A DNA stretch of 64,000 nucleotides from Roseomonas indoligenes (GCF_017813365.1 NZ_JAGIZA010000005.1:248001-312000); one strand, 5' to 3'. Positions 1 through 8,928 are shown, counted from the first letter of the stretch. Numbers and translations are program-made. Notes: generated from the sequence alone by a model not told the origin.

Positions 1-934
1 CGGCCGCGATCGCGGCGTTGAAGGAGGTGTCGAGCAGGTCCTTCGCCTGAACGCGGCGGCGGACGAGGCCGGCCCGGGCGTAAAGGTCGATGTTCTTCTG
101 CTCGTCGGCCGCTACGCTGTCATCAACCGGGACGACGCGGGTCGCGGCGCGGCGGAACCAGTGCTCGGCCACGGGGGCCGGGATGTTCATCAGCTCCGAC
201 CAGGTCTTCGCATAGCCCGCGACATTGGCGTTCGCCCATTCCCGCGCCGCGGCAAGGCGGCGGACGAACTCCGCCAGCTCATCCCGCCGGGACGCGATGG
301 CGTCGTCGCGCGCGGCCTGGAAGCCGAGGCCGGGCGTGATCCCCTGGCCATGCGCCACGCGGCGGGCGCCGTTCAGCACCTCCTCCTGGCTCACATAGGG
401 CTCCCAGGTGGCCCAGGCCTCGACGGAGCCGCGGGTCCAGGCCGCCTTGGCATCGGCCGGCAGCAGGAAGACGAGTTGCACGGCGTCCAGCGGCAGCCCG
501 GCACTTTCCAGCGCCGCCAGCACCACCTGATGTCCGATGGAGCCGCGCCCCGTGGCGATGCGCTTGCCCTTCAGATCCGCGATGGACTGGTAGGGGCTGT
601 CCTTCTGCACGAGGATCGCAAGACCCTCGCGGTTTTCGCGCGTGGCCGCGATGGCCTTGATCGGTGCGCCGGCGGCAGCGCCGAAGGTGAAGGGCGCGTC
701 GCCCACCAGCCCCGTGTCGATGGCGCCGGCATTCAGCGCCTCCACCAGCGGGGCCGCGGCGGGAAACTCGCTCCAGGCAATACGGTCGCCGAAGCCCTGC
801 AGCTGGCCGGAGGCCTCCATCACCGCGCGGGCGTTCCCACGCTGGTCGCCCACGCGGAGCGGGGTCTGGGCACGCAGGATGCGGGGGGCGGCCAACACGG
901 CCGCGCCCCCGAGGAGCAGGCGGCGCGCGATCAT
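1..934 (-). CDS. Aliphatic sulfonate-type ABC substrate-binding protein (3' end cut by window edge)
   Basis: Periplasmic binding protein of the SsuA/NrtA type, reading leftwards off the window, so its C-terminus is missing. The start is the ATG at 934-932, which overlaps the stop of the upstream ssuD-like gene (ATGA). The N-terminus MIARRLLLGGAAVLAAPRI is a short signal peptide. The mature part shows the class pattern: binding-lobe stretches 'GAIDTGLVGDAPFTFG' and 'KDSPYQSIADLKGKRIA', then 'GSIGHQVVLAALE'. It is the last visible gene of the sulfonate operon and the second binding protein in it, so it may widen the substrate range of one permease/ATPase pair. The family is clear; the exact ligand is not. 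Confidence 0.85.
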   Translation of the reverse strand, partial: MIARRLLLGGAAVLAAPRILRAQTPLRVGDQRGNARAVMEASGQLQGFGDRIAWSEFPAAAPLVEALNAGAIDTGLVGDAPFTFGAAAGAPIKAIAATRENREGLAILVQKDSPYQSIADLKGKRIATGRGSIGHQVVLAALESAGLPLDAVQLVFLLPADAKAAWTRGSVEAWATWEPYVSQEEVLNGARRVAHGQGITPGLGFQAARDDAIASRRDELAEFVRRLAAAREWANANVAGYAKTWSELMNIPAPVAEHWFRRAATRVVPVDDSVAADEQKNIDLYARAGLVRRRVQAKDLLDTSFNAAIAA

Positions 935-2058
935 TCGGCGGCGACCTGCACGCGGCCAGCGAGGCGCTGCTGCACCAGCCGCCTGGTGGCGGGCAGGAGG
1001 GAGCGGCCGTACTCCACCGCATCCTCCAGCGGGTCGAAGCCGCGGATGAGGAAGGTGGTAACGCCGAGGTCGTAGTACTCGAGGAAGGCTTCCGCCACCT
1101 GCTCCGGCGTGCCCACCAGCGCGGTGGTGTTGCCGCGCGCGCCCGTCTCCCGCGCGATGGCGGTGTAGAGGCGACCTTCCGGCCTGTCGCCGAGCGCCGC
1201 AGCCGCGAGCAGCCGCTGGGAGCCGGCATTCTGCGGCGCATGGGTGTTCGCGCCAAGGATGGCAGTACCGCGGATCTGGCGGATGCGGTGCAGGATGGCC
1301 TCCGCCCGGCCCCAGGCCGCGTCCTCCGTATCCGCCAGGATCGGGCGGAAGGAGAGCGAGAAGCGCACCTGATCGGCGCGGCCGTGCTTCGCCGCCTCCG
1401 CCCGCACGCGGGAGATGATCTCGCGCACCTGGGCATGGGTCTCGCCCCACAGCGCGTAGACGTCGGCGTGCTTGCCGGCCACCCGCAGCGCCGCCTCGGA
1501 CGCGCCGCCGAAGTACAGGGGAATGCGGGGCTGCTGTACGCTCCGCACCTCCGGCGAGGCGCCCTTGATGCGGTAGAAGGCACCTTCGTGGTCCACGGGC
1601 GCTTTCGCGGCCCAGACCGACTTCAGGATCGTCAGGTACTCGTCCGTGCGCTCGTAACGCGCGTCCTTGTCCAGCCAGTCGCCGTCGCGGGCCTGATCCA
1701 CGTCATCGCCGCCGGAGATGGTGTGCAGCGCCGCGCGGCCATTGCTCAGCTGGTCCAGCGTGTTGAAGGCGCGGGCCGCGGTGGTGGGCGCCTGGAAGCC
1801 CGGGCGGTGGGCGACGAGGAAGCCGACCTTCCTCGTATGCGCGGCGGCATGGGCGGCAAGTTGCAGCCCATCCGGCCCATTGGAGTGCCAGCCAATGAGG
1901 ATGCGATCGAAGCCCGCCTCGTCATGCGCCTTGGCGGAGGCGATCAGGTAGGACGGATCGATCGACGGGCCGCTGGCCGGATGGATCTCCGATTGCTCGC
2001 GCGGCTGGACCATGCCGATGAACTCGACGCCGTCAGCAGGGAGGGTGTTGAGGCTCAT
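931..2058 (-). CDS. ssuD: FMNH2-dependent alkanesulfonate monooxygenase (SsuD-like, LLM family)
   Basis: Bacterial luciferase-like flavin monooxygenase of 375 aa, close to the usual 380 of SsuD. The family uses FMNH2 from a separate reductase and O2 to cleave the C-S bond of alkanesulfonates, giving sulfite and an aldehyde. Diagnostic parts are 'RILIGWHSNGPDG', the central 'NTLDQLSNGRAALHTISGG' and the C-terminal 'GVTTFLIRGFDPLEDA'. The ATG at 2058 follows a good ribosome-binding site (AAAGGGA). It lies 11 bp after the acyl-CoA dehydrogenase-like gene and overlaps the next binding protein by 4 bp. No SsuE-type flavin reductase is in the window, so reduced flavin must come from elsewhere. The substrate could be a related sulfonate rather than a simple alkanesulfonate. 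Confidence 0.88.
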   Translation of the reverse strand: MSLNTLPADGVEFIGMVQPREQSEIHPASGPSIDPSYLIASAKAHDEAGFDRILIGWHSNGPDGLQLAAHAAAHTRKVGFLVAHRPGFQAPTTAARAFNTLDQLSNGRAALHTISGGDDVDQARDGDWLDKDARYERTDEYLTILKSVWAAKAPVDHEGAFYRIKGASPEVRSVQQPRIPLYFGGASEAALRVAGKHADVYALWGETHAQVREIISRVRAEAAKHGRADQVRFSLSFRPILADTEDAAWGRAEAILHRIRQIRGTAILGANTHAPQNAGSQRLLAAAALGDRPEGRLYTAIARETGARGNTTALVGTPEQVAEAFLEYYDLGVTTFLIRGFDPLEDAVEYGRSLLPATRRLVQQRLAGRVQVAAE

Positions 2059-2069
2059 AGCATTCCCTT

Positions 2070-3206
2070 TCAGATCGGAAGCAGCGCGGCGCGACCGGCC
2101 GCGAGGAGGGCGGCGTCGGGCTGGGGGGTATGGATGCGGGCGCAGAGGACGTCGCGCAGGTGCCGCTCCAGCGGGTTGCTGCGCGCGAGGGCGTGGTTGC
2201 CGCACAGGGCCACCGCTTCCTGCACGGCCGCGATGGCGTTGTCCGCGGCCACGGTCTTCACCAGCCCGAGCTCGGCGGAGGTCGTCTCCTCCCGCGCCGC
2301 GCAGGCGACCAGGCGGTTATTGGTGAGGAGCAGCGCCTCGACCCGCCCCACCGCCTCCTGCACGCGCGGCAGGGTGGCCAGGGGCTGGCCAAGATTGGCG
2401 GGCACACGGTTGCGGAGGAACCCGACCAGCCAGTCCCGCGCCGCCCGCGCCACGCCCGTATAGAGCGCGGCGATCAGCAGCGTGTTCCAGGCCGCGGCGT
2501 CCGCGTCGCGCTCGTTCCAGCCGGTCGGTGCGCGGAGGTCCAGCGCGTGGTCCTCCGGGATCGTCACCTCGTTCATCAGCACGTCGTGGCTGCCGGATGC
2601 GCGCAGGCCCGCCTGGTCCCAGGTCTCAACGATCCGCACGCCCGGCGCGCGCATCGGGAGGAGGAAGAGGCCGGTGCGCGGCGCCTCCTCGTCCGTGCGC
2701 GCGAAGACGAGGCCCCAGTCCAGCGCCGGGGAACCGGTGGAGTAGATCTTGCGTCCGCTGAGCGCCCAGCCCGACGCCGTGCGGCGCGCCACCGTGGCGG
2801 GCAGGCCGCCGCGGGCGGGGGTGCCCAGCTCCGGCTCCACGCGCAGCGCGTTCATCACCTCGCCGCGCTTCACCGCACCCTCCGCCAGGCGCGCGCGCAC
2901 GGCACGGGAGATGGCGCCGTTTCGGGCGACCCCGCGCTGCTGGATGAACTGCATGGCCAGCACCAGCGCGGTGGCAGGGCAGCCCTCCGCGATCGCGCCG
3001 ACGATGCGGGCGGCCTCGGCTAGCCCGATCTCCGCCCCGCCGAACTCCGCAGGGATGGTCAGGCCGAGCAGCCCGGCCTCCCGCAGAGCCACGATGTTCT
3101 CGTGCGGGAAGCTGCCCTCGCGGTCATGGAGCGCGGCCGTCGCGGCGAAGCGGCGGGCGACGTCGCGCACGGGGTCCGGGCGCGTGGAGAGAATGGTCCC
3201 ATCCAT
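2070..3206 (-). CDS. Acyl-CoA dehydrogenase-fold flavoprotein, SfnB/DszC-like
   Basis: A 378-aa protein of the acyl-CoA dehydrogenase superfamily. Parts seen are an N-terminal helical domain ('LTIPAEFGGAEIGLAEAARI'), a middle beta domain with 'GWALSGRKIYSTGSPALDW' and 'RASGSHDVLMNEVTIPE', and a C-terminal helical domain ending 'ARSNPLERHLRDV'. In organosulfur operons such proteins are FMN-dependent monooxygenases (DszC, SfnB) rather than true acyl-CoA dehydrogenases. Its place between sulfonate uptake genes and an SsuD-like enzyme supports that reading. The ATG at 3206 overlaps the stop of the upstream binding protein (TGATG), which implies coupled translation; an ATG 13 codons upstream is less likely. 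The role in sulfur scavenging is inferred from context. Confidence 0.8.
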   Translation of the reverse strand: MDGTILSTRPDPVRDVARRFAATAALHDREGSFPHENIVALREAGLLGLTIPAEFGGAEIGLAEAARIVGAIAEGCPATALVLAMQFIQQRGVARNGAISRAVRARLAEGAVKRGEVMNALRVEPELGTPARGGLPATVARRTASGWALSGRKIYSTGSPALDWGLVFARTDEEAPRTGLFLLPMRAPGVRIVETWDQAGLRASGSHDVLMNEVTIPEDHALDLRAPTGWNERDADAAAWNTLLIAALYTGVARAARDWLVGFLRNRVPANLGQPLATLPRVQEAVGRVEALLLTNNRLVACAAREETTSAELGLVKTVAADNAIAAVQEAVALCGNHALARSNPLERHLRDVLCARIHTPQPDAALLAAGRAALLPI

Positions 3207-4150
3207 CAGGCCGCGCGCCCCGGGCGCCAGAAGCCGCGATCCCACATCGGCGCCACGTCCACCTTGCGGGGGATCACGCCGATGCGCGCGAACTCGTCCG
3301 CGACCGCCTGCTGCGACGCGATGGCCGCATCGTCCACCGGCGCCAGGCTGCGCGGCTGGGAGACGTTGTCCAGCAGCGAGCGGATCGTCGCTTCCGGCAC
3401 GTTCAGCGTGGCGGCCTGGGCGGCCGCGTACTCCGCCGGATGCTCCTGAATATAGGGCAGAGCGCGGCGGATGCGGTCCAGAAGGTCGCGCACCGCCGCC
3501 GCCCGCGCCGGCTCGTCGGCAATGTTGGCGCGGGTGAAGTAAGGATAGTTGCCGGAGAGGATGCCCTGCGCTGTCCGCAGCACCCGGGCCCCGGACTGCC
3601 GCGCGATCGGCACGGAGTAGCCGTAGATGGCCCAGGCATCGAGCGCACCGTTGCGGAAGGCGGCCGCACCGTCGGCGGGCGTCAGGTTCACCAGCTGCAC
3701 GTCGGCCAGGGAGAGCCCGACCTCGTTCAGCATCCGGGAAAGATAGTAGTGCGTCGTCGTGGCGCGGACATAGCCGACACGCTTGCCCTTGAGGTCCTTG
3801 ATCGACTGGATCGGGCTGTCCTTCGGCACCAGCACGGTCTGTTCGTTCACGTCACCGCGGATCACGGCCACGAGCTTCACGCGCGCGCCGGAGACGGCGG
3901 CGAAGGTGGGCGGGATCTCGCTGCCATAGGCGAGGTCCAGCGCGCCCGCATTGGCGGCCTCCAGCATCAGGTTGCCGGAGCCGAACTCCGACCACTCGAC
4001 GCGGTAGGGCGTGTCGCTCAGCCCGGCGAGGCGCAGCAGGAGCCCGTCGCCCGCCTTGTACTGCGCGGCCCGGACGGTGACCGGGGCCTGCGCCCGCGCA
4101 ATGGCGGGCACGGCCAGCGCGGCGAGGAGAGCGGTGCGGCGCGGGATCAT
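3206..4150 (-). CDS. ssuA: Aliphatic sulfonate ABC transporter substrate-binding protein
   Basis: A 314-aa periplasmic binding protein with signal peptide MIPRRTALLAALAVPAIARA. Class features are 'KDSPIQSIKDLKGKRVGYV', 'GAAAFRNGALDAWAIYGY' and 'GILSGNYPYFTRAN'. It would deliver organosulfonates or related anions to the permease/ATPase encoded directly upstream. The ATG at 4150 overlaps the ATPase stop (TGATG); a GTG at 4153 (GTGA overlap) is equally possible and changes one residue only. It is a paralogue of the binding protein at the left window edge, so this operon carries two. Confidence 0.85.
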   Translation of the reverse strand: MIPRRTALLAALAVPAIARAQAPVTVRAAQYKAGDGLLLRLAGLSDTPYRVEWSEFGSGNLMLEAANAGALDLAYGSEIPPTFAAVSGARVKLVAVIRGDVNEQTVLVPKDSPIQSIKDLKGKRVGYVRATTTHYYLSRMLNEVGLSLADVQLVNLTPADGAAAFRNGALDAWAIYGYSVPIARQSGARVLRTAQGILSGNYPYFTRANIADEPARAAAVRDLLDRIRRALPYIQEHPAEYAAAQAATLNVPEATIRSLLDNVSQPRSLAPVDDAAIASQQAVADEFARIGVIPRKVDVAPMWDRGFWRPGRAA

Positions 4151-4887
4151 CACGCGGCCTCCCGGATCACCTCGGCCTCGACGCCGAGTTCGGAGAGGAG
4201 ACGGTGGCGCAGCGCGACGAAGCGCGCATCGCCGTGCGAACGCGGGCGCGGCATCTCAACCGGGATATCCGCGGCAATGCGCCCGGCATCCAGCACCAGC
4301 ACGCGATCCGCCAGCAACACCGCCTCGTCCACGTCATGGGTAACGATGAGGGTGGTGGGCGTGTGGACGCGCCAGAGGTCCAGCACCAGCGCATGCATGC
4401 GGATGCGGGTCAACGCGTCCAGCGCGGCGAAGGGCTCGTCCAGCAGCAGCAGGCGGGGCTCCCGCACCAGCGCGCGGGCCAGGGCGGTGCGCTGCGCCTC
4501 GCCGCCGGAAAGGGTGGCGGGCCAGGCCTCGGCATGGCGCGTCAGGCCCACCTCCGCCAGGGCACGTTCCGCACGCTCCCGGGCGCCGTTGCCGGGCAGC
4601 CCGATCGTCACGTTCTGCCAGACCTGCTTCCAGGGCAGCAGGCGCGGTTCCTGGAACGCCACGGCGACGGAGGCCGGGACCCGGATCTCCGCATCGGCCG
4701 GCGCCGGGTCCAGCCCGGCCAGCGTCCGCAGCAGGGTGGACTTGCCGGAGCCGGATCGCCCGAGCAGCGCGGTGAAGGAACCCGGCTCCAGCTCCAGGTC
4801 CAGCGCGTTGAGGACGGTGTTGCTGCCGAAGCGGCGGGTAAGGCCGCGGACGGAGACAACCCGGTTCAGGGGGCGATTGTCGCTCAT
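4150..4887 (-). CDS. ssuB: Sulfonate/nitrate/taurine-type ABC transporter ATPase
   Basis: ATP-binding subunit of 245 aa that powers sulfonate uptake at the inner membrane. Walker A GRSGSGKST lies at residues 43-51, the Q-loop is in 'VAFQEPRLLPWKQVW', the signature is 'LSGGEAQRTALARAL', Walker B is 'LLLLDEPFAALD' and the H-loop is 'IVTHDVDEA'. The 'RLLPW' stretch after the Q-loop is typical of the SsuB/TauB/NrtD group. The start is the ATG at 4887; a longer frame upstream overlaps the permease gene and is not plausible. It lies 5 bp after the permease and overlaps the next binding protein. Confidence 0.92.
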   Translation of the reverse strand: MSDNRPLNRVVSVRGLTRRFGSNTVLNALDLELEPGSFTALLGRSGSGKSTLLRTLAGLDPAPADAEIRVPASVAVAFQEPRLLPWKQVWQNVTIGLPGNGARERAERALAEVGLTRHAEAWPATLSGGEAQRTALARALVREPRLLLLDEPFAALDALTRIRMHALVLDLWRVHTPTTLIVTHDVDEAVLLADRVLVLDAGRIAADIPVEMPRPRSHGDARFVALRHRLLSELGVEAEVIREAA

Positions 4888-4892
4888 GAGGA

Positions 4893-5726
4893 TTAGCCCT
4901 TCACCAGGGAGGGGCGCCAGGCCAGGGCGCGGCGCTCGAAGGCGCGCACCAGGGCATCGGCGGAAAGGCCGAGCAGCGCGTAGACGAGCAGGCCGACGAC
5001 GATCACGTCGGTGCGGAGGAAATCCCGCGCGTCGTTGATGAGGAAGCCGATGCCGGAAGTCGCGTTGATCTGCTCCGCGATCACCAGGGAGAGCCAGGCG
5101 CTGCCGAGCGCATAGCGCAGCCCGACAAGGCCGGAGGGCAGCGCCGCCGGAAGGACGACATGGCGGACCAGGCCGCGACGGTCGAGGCCAAAGACCTTGC
5201 CCGCTTCCATCAGCTTCGGGTCCACGCCACGGATGCCCGCGAAGAGAGTGAGATAGACGGGGAAGGCGCTGCCGAGGGCAACAAGGGCGATCTTCGGCGT
5301 TTCGCCGATGCCGAACCACAGGATGAAAAGGGGAACGAGGGCGAGGAAGGGCAGCGTGCGCAGCATCTGCATCGGCGCGTCCACCACCTCTTCCCCCAGG
5401 CGGGACAGGCCGGCGACGAGGGCGAGCGCGGCGCCTGTGGTGACGCCGACCACCAGCCCGGAGGCGACCCGCCCGAGGGAGACCAGCAGGTGGCGCGGCA
5501 ACTCGCCTGAGACGACCAGCTCCCAGGCGCTGGCAAGGATGGTGCTGGGCGCGGCAAGGGTGCGCGGCGCGATCAGCCCGGCCATCGAGGCCGCCTGCCA
5601 GAGCAGGACGAGGACGAGCGGCGAGACGAAGCGGCGATAGCGCGAGAGATCGATGCGCGGCAGGCGGGCTTGGAGAGGCTCGGACGGCGCGAGGGCGCCG
5701 CGCGCGCCGAGGGCGTGCTCGGACAT
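4893..5726 (-). CDS. ssuC: Sulfonate-type ABC transporter permease
   Basis: A 277-aa inner-membrane permease of the SsuC/TauC/NrtB type with about six hydrophobic segments. The EAA coupling loop is 'KLMEAGKVFGLDRRGLVRHVVLPAALPSG' in two parts (residues around 185-215), followed by 'GIGFLINDARDFLRTDVIV'. It is the first gene of the leftward organosulfur operon, so the promoter should lie in the gap to its right (5727-5945). The ATG at 5726 has only a weak ribosome-binding site. Confidence 0.9.
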   Translation of the reverse strand: MSEHALGARGALAPSEPLQARLPRIDLSRYRRFVSPLVLVLLWQAASMAGLIAPRTLAAPSTILASAWELVVSGELPRHLLVSLGRVASGLVVGVTTGAALALVAGLSRLGEEVVDAPMQMLRTLPFLALVPLFILWFGIGETPKIALVALGSAFPVYLTLFAGIRGVDPKLMEAGKVFGLDRRGLVRHVVLPAALPSGLVGLRYALGSAWLSLVIAEQINATSGIGFLINDARDFLRTDVIVVGLLVYALLGLSADALVRAFERRALAWRPSLVKG

Positions 5727-5945
5727 GCTGGGAAACTCCGGGCTATGCAGGTTGCCGCTGCGGGCGCGGCGGTCGGGTCTGTTGCGGCGTTCAGCCGCGA
5801 CAAGGACCCGGCCAGCGGCCGAACGGGGCAGCGCGAGGGGGCGTGTCGTTCATGCCAGAAAGCTAAGAACACGCTGCGCCGCGGCATAGAGCGCGGATTT
5901 CCAAACATTTTGGGCCGCGTAGGCGCGGCATGCTGCGGAATAGCT
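5727..5945. promoter_or_regulatory. Gap upstream of the sulfonate operon
   Basis: About 220 bp without a gene between the sulfonate permease and the maiA terminator. It should hold the promoter of the leftward sulfonate operon. The central part (about 5895-5920) is less GC-rich than its surroundings, but I could not assign convincing -35/-10 boxes or a known sulfur-starvation operator. Confidence 0.35.
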
Positions 5946-5972
5946 GGGGAAGGGAAAGCTATTCCCCTCCCC
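5946..5972 (-). terminator. Hairpin terminator after maiA
   Basis: Inverted repeat just after the maiA stop: arms 5946-5956 (GGGGAAGGGAA) and 5962-5972 (TTCCCCTCCCC) around a 5-base loop. Read on the minus strand, all 11 positions pair, one of them as G-U. No clear U-run follows. The position, directly after the last gene of the homogentisate operon, supports transcription termination. Confidence 0.55.
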
Positions 5973-5978
5973 GTTTCG

Positions 5979-6611
5979 TTACTCGGCGTCGGCCTGGTTT
6001 TCCGGTGCCGCGGCGATGAAGGCGGGATGCGCGGCACAGGCCCGGGCGGCCTCGCTGATCCTCGCCAGCGCGGCGCTGTCGGCACCGAAGCGCTTTGCAT
6101 TTCCCAACTGGGGAATGAGGCAGATGTCAGCCAGGGTCGGCGTGGGCCCGAAGCAGAATGGCCCCTCCCCGCCCGCCAGCAACTCCTCGCAGGCCTCCAG
6201 CCCCTCCTGGATGGTGTCGCGCGCCCAGCCCGTCACCACCTCCTCCGGCTGGCCCATGGCACGCAGGCGCGCCAGGACCTTCAGGTTCTGCACGGGGTGA
6301 ATGTCGCAGGCGATCGCCTGGGCGAAGGCGCGGATGCGCGCCCGCTGCAGGGCATCGCCGGGCAGAAGCGCCGGTTCCGGATGAGTCTCGTCCAGCCACT
6401 CGACGATGGCCATGGATTGGGTGAGCACCTGCCCGTCATCCGTCTCCAGCGAAGGCAGCAGCCCCTGCGGGTTCAGGCACAGGTAGTCGGGTGCGCGCTG
6501 CTCGCCCTTGCGGAGGTGGCGGAACGCGTGCTCCGCCCCCAGTCCCTTGAGGTTCAGCGCGATCCGCACCCGCCACGCGGCGGAGGAACGGAAGTAGCCG
6601 TGAAGCTTCAT
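5979..6611 (-). CDS. maiA: Maleylacetoacetate isomerase (zeta-class GST fold)
   Basis: A 210-aa glutathione S-transferase-fold enzyme that converts maleylacetoacetate to fumarylacetoacetate with glutathione in the homogentisate pathway. The N-terminal 'YFRSSAAWRVRIALNLKGL' carries the zeta-class SSAxxRVRIAL motif, and 'LTQSMAIVEWLDE' is the glutathione-site segment. The C-terminal helical domain holds 'CDIHPVQNLKVL', also typical of this class. It is the last gene of the leftward operon, 3 bp after the TctC-like gene and together with hmgA and fahA, which makes the assignment firm. Confidence 0.93.
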   Translation of the reverse strand: MKLHGYFRSSAAWRVRIALNLKGLGAEHAFRHLRKGEQRAPDYLCLNPQGLLPSLETDDGQVLTQSMAIVEWLDETHPEPALLPGDALQRARIRAFAQAIACDIHPVQNLKVLARLRAMGQPEEVVTGWARDTIQEGLEACEELLAGGEGPFCFGPTPTLADICLIPQLGNAKRFGADSAALARISEAARACAAHPAFIAAAPENQADAE

Positions 6612-6614
6612 GAC

Positions 6615-7589
6615 CTAGTCCAGCGTGATGCCGAGGTCGCGGATCAGCGGCAGCCACACGCCGCGCTCGCGCTCCAACAGCGCCTCGAACTCCGCGGGGC
6701 CGCCCGTCAGCGGCTCCAGCCCGATCTGCTGCATGCGGGCACGCACGGCGGGGTCCTTCATCGTGGCATCCAGCTCCTTCGTCAGCTGGGCCACGACCGC
6801 GTCCGGCGTCGCCTTCGGCGCCACCACGCCCTGCCAGGCAAAGGCCTCGAACCCGCGCAGGCTCAGGGCGGCCTGGATCGTGGGGACACCCGGCATGTCC
6901 TCCACCGGCTGGGGCGAGAAGACGGCCAGCGCCTTCACCTTGCCCGAGCGCAGGTACTCGGCGCCCGAAGGGTAATCCAGCACCATCAGCGGCACATTGC
7001 CGGCAATCAGGTCGTTCAGCGCCGGCGCGGCGCCGCGATAGGGCACGTGGTTGAACCGCACGCCCGCCTCCCGCGCCAGCCGCTCCATCGCCAGGTGGTG
7101 CGGGGACCCGATGCCGGCAGTTGCGCAATCCACCGGGGACGCCTTCGTCTTCCCGATCAGCTCCTGCACATTCGCCGCGGCAGGCTTCTCGCCCGTCACG
7201 AGGAACAGCGGGAAGCGCGCCATCAGGCCCACGGGCCGGAAGTCTCGCGCGGGGTCGTAGGGCAGGCGCTTGAAGAGGGCGGTGTTGAAGATCAGCGTGC
7301 CGTTGTCGGCCGTCATCACCGTGTAGCCGTCGGCCGGGGCCTTGGCGGTGAACTCCGCACCGACATTGGTCGCGCCACCCGGGCGGTTCTCGATCACCAC
7401 GGGCTGGCCGAGGCGCTGTGACAGGGTGGCACCGACGAGGCGGGCCAGCACGTCCGTGCCGCCGCCCGCCGCATAAGCCACCACCCAGCGCAGTGCGCGG
7501 TCGGGATAGGCGGCCAGCGCCGGCAGCGGCAGGGCCGCGGCAAGGCCGGCGCCCATCAGGGCACGGCGGCCCAGCGTCATCTCATTCAT
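6615..7589 (-). CDS. TctC/Bug-family tricarboxylate-type solute-binding protein
   Basis: A 324-aa periplasmic binding protein. A signal peptide ends near 'LAAALPLPALAAYPDR'. The family marks are 'GGGTDVLARLVGATLSQRLGQPVVIENRPGG', read in two parts around residues 44-74, and the later 'FNHVPYRGAAPALNDLIAG'. The ATG at 7589 follows GGAAGGAAA. No TctA/TctB membrane subunits are nearby. Its place inside the homogentisate operon suggests that it binds an aromatic or organic acid of that pathway, but the ligand is unknown. Confidence 0.88.
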   Translation of the reverse strand: MNEMTLGRRALMGAGLAAALPLPALAAYPDRALRWVVAYAAGGGTDVLARLVGATLSQRLGQPVVIENRPGGATNVGAEFTAKAPADGYTVMTADNGTLIFNTALFKRLPYDPARDFRPVGLMARFPLFLVTGEKPAAANVQELIGKTKASPVDCATAGIGSPHHLAMERLAREAGVRFNHVPYRGAAPALNDLIAGNVPLMVLDYPSGAEYLRSGKVKALAVFSPQPVEDMPGVPTIQAALSLRGFEAFAWQGVVAPKATPDAVVAQLTKELDATMKDPAVRARMQQIGLEPLTGGPAEFEALLERERGVWLPLIRDLGITLD

Positions 7590-7641
7590 TCTTGTTTCCT
7601 TCCCGATGGCCGGGCTTGCCGCCCGGCCCGTCCCGTTTCGA

Positions 7642-8925
7642 TCAGTTGGCCGGCAGAACGGACGCGCGGCAATCCCCAAAGCCAATCGTGGCAAAACCCT
7701 CCCGCGCGGCGCGGGCGCGCAGGATGATCTCGTCCCCGTCCTCCACGAACTTACGCGTCTCGCCCGAGGGAAGCTGAACCGGCTCCTTCCCGCCCTTCGT
7801 CGTCTCCAGCAGGCTGCCGAAGCCCCCGGCATCCGGGGCGGAGAGGGTGCCGGAGCCCAGCATGTCGCCGGGATTCAGGTCGCAGCCGTTGGAGCTGTGG
7901 TGCGCCACCATCTGTGCCACCGTCCAGTACATGTGCTGCGCATTGGAGAGGGAGAGCCGGTGCGGCGCCATTCCCTTTTCCCGCATGCCGGGGGTGAGGA
8001 TCAGCACCTCCAGCGCCAGATCCAACGCGCCGCCCGCCTGATCTGCCTCGTCCAGCAGATAAGGCAGCGGCTTCGGATCACCCTCCGGCCGCGCGGGCTG
8101 GGCGATGCGGAAAGGTTCCAGCGCCTCCGGCATGATCACCCAGGGGGAAACGGTGGAGCCGAAATTCTTCGCCAGGAAGGGACCGAGCGGCTGGTACTCC
8201 CAGGCCTGGATGTCACGCGCCGACCAGTCGTTCAGCAACCCGTAGCCCGCGACATGGGAGGCGGCCTTCGCGACCGGGATGGAATTGCCGAGCGTGCTGC
8301 CCGGCCCGATCCAGACCGCCATCTCCAGCTCGTAGTCCAGCCGCTCGCAGGGCGCGAAGCGCGGCGTCTCCGAATCCGGCGCCTTCAGCTGCCCCTTCGG
8401 CCGCCTCACCGGCGTGCCGGAGACGCGCACGGAGGAGGCGCGGCCGTGATAGGCGATGGGAACGTGCTTGTAGTTCGGCAGCAGCGGGTTATCCGGCCGG
8501 AACACCTTGCCGACATTGGTCGCGTGATGAATCCCCACGTAGAAATCGGTGTAGTCGCCGATCTTCGCGGGCAGCAGCAGCGTGCAGGCCTCCATCGGGT
8601 GCAGGTGCTGCTCCAGCTCCGCGCGGTGCGGGCTCCCGTCCGCCAGAAGCTCCGAAAGCCGTGCGCGCAGCGCCTTTCGCGGCCCCTCCCCGAGCGCAAA
8701 GAGAGCGTTCAGCGAAGGGCTCGCCGCCGCCTCCCGAACGTCCTCGGCCACGGGGGCCATGGTCAGGTCCAGCACCATGTCCCCGATCGCCACGCCCACG
8801 CGGGCGCTGCCCATGTCGAGCGGAATGAAGACGCCGAGCGGCAGGTTCTGGATCGGGAAATCCGGATGGCCGTTGGCGGATCGCACCCAGCTCTTCAGGG
8901 CAGGGTCGTGCGTGGCGTCGGGCAT
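7642..8925 (-). CDS. fahA: Fumarylacetoacetase
   Basis: A 427-aa hydrolase cleaving fumarylacetoacetate into fumarate and acetoacetate, the last step of homogentisate breakdown. The N-terminal small domain is followed by the catalytic part with 'GDYTDFYVGIHHATNVGKVF', where the metal-binding Asp and catalytic His lie, 'YHGRASSVRVSGTPVRRPKG', the metal-binding ExE in 'RLDYELEMAVWIG', and 'LLNDWSARDIQAWEY'. The length matches the family. The ATG at 8925 lies 3 bp after the hmgA stop, so translation is probably coupled. Confidence 0.95.
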   Translation of the reverse strand: MPDATHDPALKSWVRSANGHPDFPIQNLPLGVFIPLDMGSARVGVAIGDMVLDLTMAPVAEDVREAAASPSLNALFALGEGPRKALRARLSELLADGSPHRAELEQHLHPMEACTLLLPAKIGDYTDFYVGIHHATNVGKVFRPDNPLLPNYKHVPIAYHGRASSVRVSGTPVRRPKGQLKAPDSETPRFAPCERLDYELEMAVWIGPGSTLGNSIPVAKAASHVAGYGLLNDWSARDIQAWEYQPLGPFLAKNFGSTVSPWVIMPEALEPFRIAQPARPEGDPKPLPYLLDEADQAGGALDLALEVLILTPGMREKGMAPHRLSLSNAQHMYWTVAQMVAHHSSNGCDLNPGDMLGSGTLSAPDAGGFGSLLETTKGGKEPVQLPSGETRKFVEDGDEIILRARAAREGFATIGFGDCRASVLPAN

Positions 8926-8928
8926 GGA

